DNA from: JAKALD01 sp963817785
Lineage (GTDB): Bacteria > Pseudomonadota > Gammaproteobacteria > Burkholderiales > SG8-39
Length of the DNA stretch: 64,000 bases
Reading direction: 5' to 3'
NCBI GenBank assembly: GCA_963817785.1
Contig: CAWFPL010000008.1
Location: forward strand, 1,240,001 to 1,304,000
Position numbers and translations under genes: made by a program. The number at the start of each line of letters is the position of its first letter. Position 1 is the first letter of the stretch. A model generated the notes under the pieces. The model saw nothing but the letters and a program-made list of their open reading frames with translations, had not been told where the DNA came from and ran no database searches. Below, piece after piece: positions 63,069 to 64,000 of the stretch.

Positions 63069-63677
63069 ATGAACATTCCGAATGGGGACAGCCCGGAGCC
63101 GCCTTGGGGCGCTAATCGGCGTCGCTTTTTGCGGACCAGCCTCGGCGCGGCGCCTATTCTGATGACATTGGTCAGCCGTCCGGTGCTAGGCGGAGGCGGC
63201 GGGAATTTGGGCGGCGGCGGCCAGTGCTTTACGCCGTCCGGTTTCGTGTCAATGCCTACAAGCCAGCACGGCCAAGGTTACACTTGCAGCGGACGCACGC
63301 CCGGGTACTGGAAAAATTGCGATGTTGGCACGGGCGGGCACTCTTGGCCCAGCCCTTATTATCCGACTACGATATCGGGTAATTGGGGCCATCAAGCAAC
63401 CAAGTTCACGGATGTTTTCTCCCCTTCGCCGTATCCAGGTTCGACTACGTTGTTGCAGGTCTTGGAGATGGGGGGGGGGCCCCCAAATGACGTCGCCCGC
63501 CATATTGTCGCTGCCTTGCTGAATGTTGCGTCGGGCTGGACACCAGTGCTGACGATTTCCAGAGTGCAGGACATCTGGAACGAGTACGCAACCAAAGGCT
63601 ATTACGAGCCCACCGCCGGCGTGAAGTGGTATCACGACGATATCGTCAATTACCTGCTCTCGACGATGCCCATTTAG
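63069..63677 (+). CDS. Tat-exported protein with TPGYWKN motif
   Basis: 202 aa. The Tat signal has RRRFLRTSLGAAPILMTLVS with twin Arg, then a Gly-rich stretch (GGGGGNLGGGG). The mature part has CSGRTPGYWKNCDVGTGGHS, a motif (TPGYWKN) found in secreted proteins of diverse bacteria, and TTLLQVLEMGGGPPNDVARH, IVAALLNVASGW. Paired Cys suggest a disulfide. ATG 63069. It directly precedes the PqqD-like gene; this pairing is known in HPr-rel-A type clusters, where its role is undefined. Confidence 0.7.
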   Translation: MNIPNGDSPEPPWGANRRRFLRTSLGAAPILMTLVSRPVLGGGGGNLGGGGQCFTPSGFVSMPTSQHGQGYTCSGRTPGYWKNCDVGTGGHSWPSPYYPTTISGNWGHQATKFTDVFSPSPYPGSTTLLQVLEMGGGPPNDVARHIVAALLNVASGWTPVLTISRVQDIWNEYATKGYYEPTAGVKWYHDDIVNYLLSTMPI

Positions 63678-63748
63678 GGGGACTCGCACCTGCAACGGTG
63701 TGACCCGTTCCCTTGCCGACGGTAGCGCATAGCTTATCGGCGTCTGCC

Positions 63749-64000
63749 TTGCGCTGGCACACTGTCCCCGTTGAGGCTTTGACTTGGCGGGAGCTGGATG
63801 GCGAGTTGCTGGTGCGCAATGCGTGTAGCGGCAGCACGCACCTGCTGGAGCCCTTCGCGGGCGAAGTGCTGCGCATACTCCTCGAAGCGAACGCAGGCAT
63901 GAGCATCCCGGATCTCGTTGCCCGCCTGCGCGGAGACACGGCTGCCGAAGATATTTCGGAGTGGTCCGCCGCGATCGAAGCCGTGCTGTCCGAATTCCAG
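63749..64000 (+). CDS. PqqD-like peptide chaperone, HPr-rel-A type (runs off window)
   Basis: The frame LRWHTVPVEALTWRELDGEL, then LVRNACSGSTHLLEPFAGEV and LVARLRGDTAAEDISEWSAA matches small PqqD-like proteins with the HxLxxxxxxxL core. In the HPr-rel-A system these pair with an HprK-related kinase. No ATG is available: the frame opens after TGA 63701, and TTG 63749 (or 63713) is the likely start. The C-terminus and the expected kinase gene lie beyond the window. Confidence 0.7.
   Translation, partial: MRWHTVPVEALTWRELDGELLVRNACSGSTHLLEPFAGEVLRILLEANAGMSIPDLVARLRGDTAAEDISEWSAAIEAVLSEFQ

Overview
The window looks like a GC-rich betaproteobacterial chromosome (inferred relatives: Nitrosomonadales, Rhodocyclales or Burkholderiales). 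The markers are two PEP-CTERM proteins, the PrsK/PrsR/PrsT regulatory set, two EpsA-type LuxR regulators and an exopolysaccharide (EPS) gene cluster. This combination is typical of floc- or biofilm-forming environmental betaproteobacteria. The exosortase gene (xrt/epsH) itself is not in the window.

Layout. 0-7.3 kb is a graveyard of IS fragments (IS481-like, IS110, IS3, IS701, IS256) around the first EpsA-like regulator and an intact IS630. 7.4-8.7 kb holds a Ser/Thr kinase with a C-terminal cyclic-nucleotide-binding domain. 8.7-22.5 kb is a pile-up of IS630, IS1111-type, IS4, ISNCY-like, IS3 and IS1595 elements. They are inserted into and around small phage-like genes and one PEP-CTERM gene. 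22.7-40 kb is mostly chromosomal: a lytic transglycosylase with Sel1 repeats, mannose-1-phosphate guanylyltransferase, a second EpsA-like regulator, GlmS, a PAS-GGDEF-hemerythrin protein, a pyrophosphatase-like protein, two HEPN-like paralogues and several unknowns. 41-52.4 kb is the EPS/PEP-CTERM regulatory locus: priming sugar transferase (frameshifted), PrsK, PrsR, TPR lipoprotein PrsT, a UDP-sugar 6-dehydrogenase, a UDP-HexNAc 4-epimerase and a trypsin-like protease. 52.4-57.6 kb is a nested mobile block, IS256 containing IS110 containing IS21. 57.8-64 kb has a second PEP-CTERM gene, a VAO-type flavoprotein with a membrane partner, a FeeM-like acyltransferase, an AT-rich gap, a Tat-exported protein with a TPGYWKN motif, and the start of a PqqD-like (HPr-rel-A type) gene.

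How it fits together. GlmS, ManC, the dehydrogenase and the epimerase supply nucleotide sugars, and the EpsB-type transferase would prime the polymer. PrsK/PrsR, with sigma-54, would switch on EPS and PEP-CTERM genes. I find GG-N10-GC sigma-54 promoters ahead of both PEP-CTERM genes and ahead of the sugar transferase. The EpsA regulators and a c-di-GMP enzyme are plausible further inputs.

The most striking mobile-DNA observation is one IS110 element at the identical position inside two clearly different IS256 transposase genes. This is what a bridge-RNA-guided recombinase should do.
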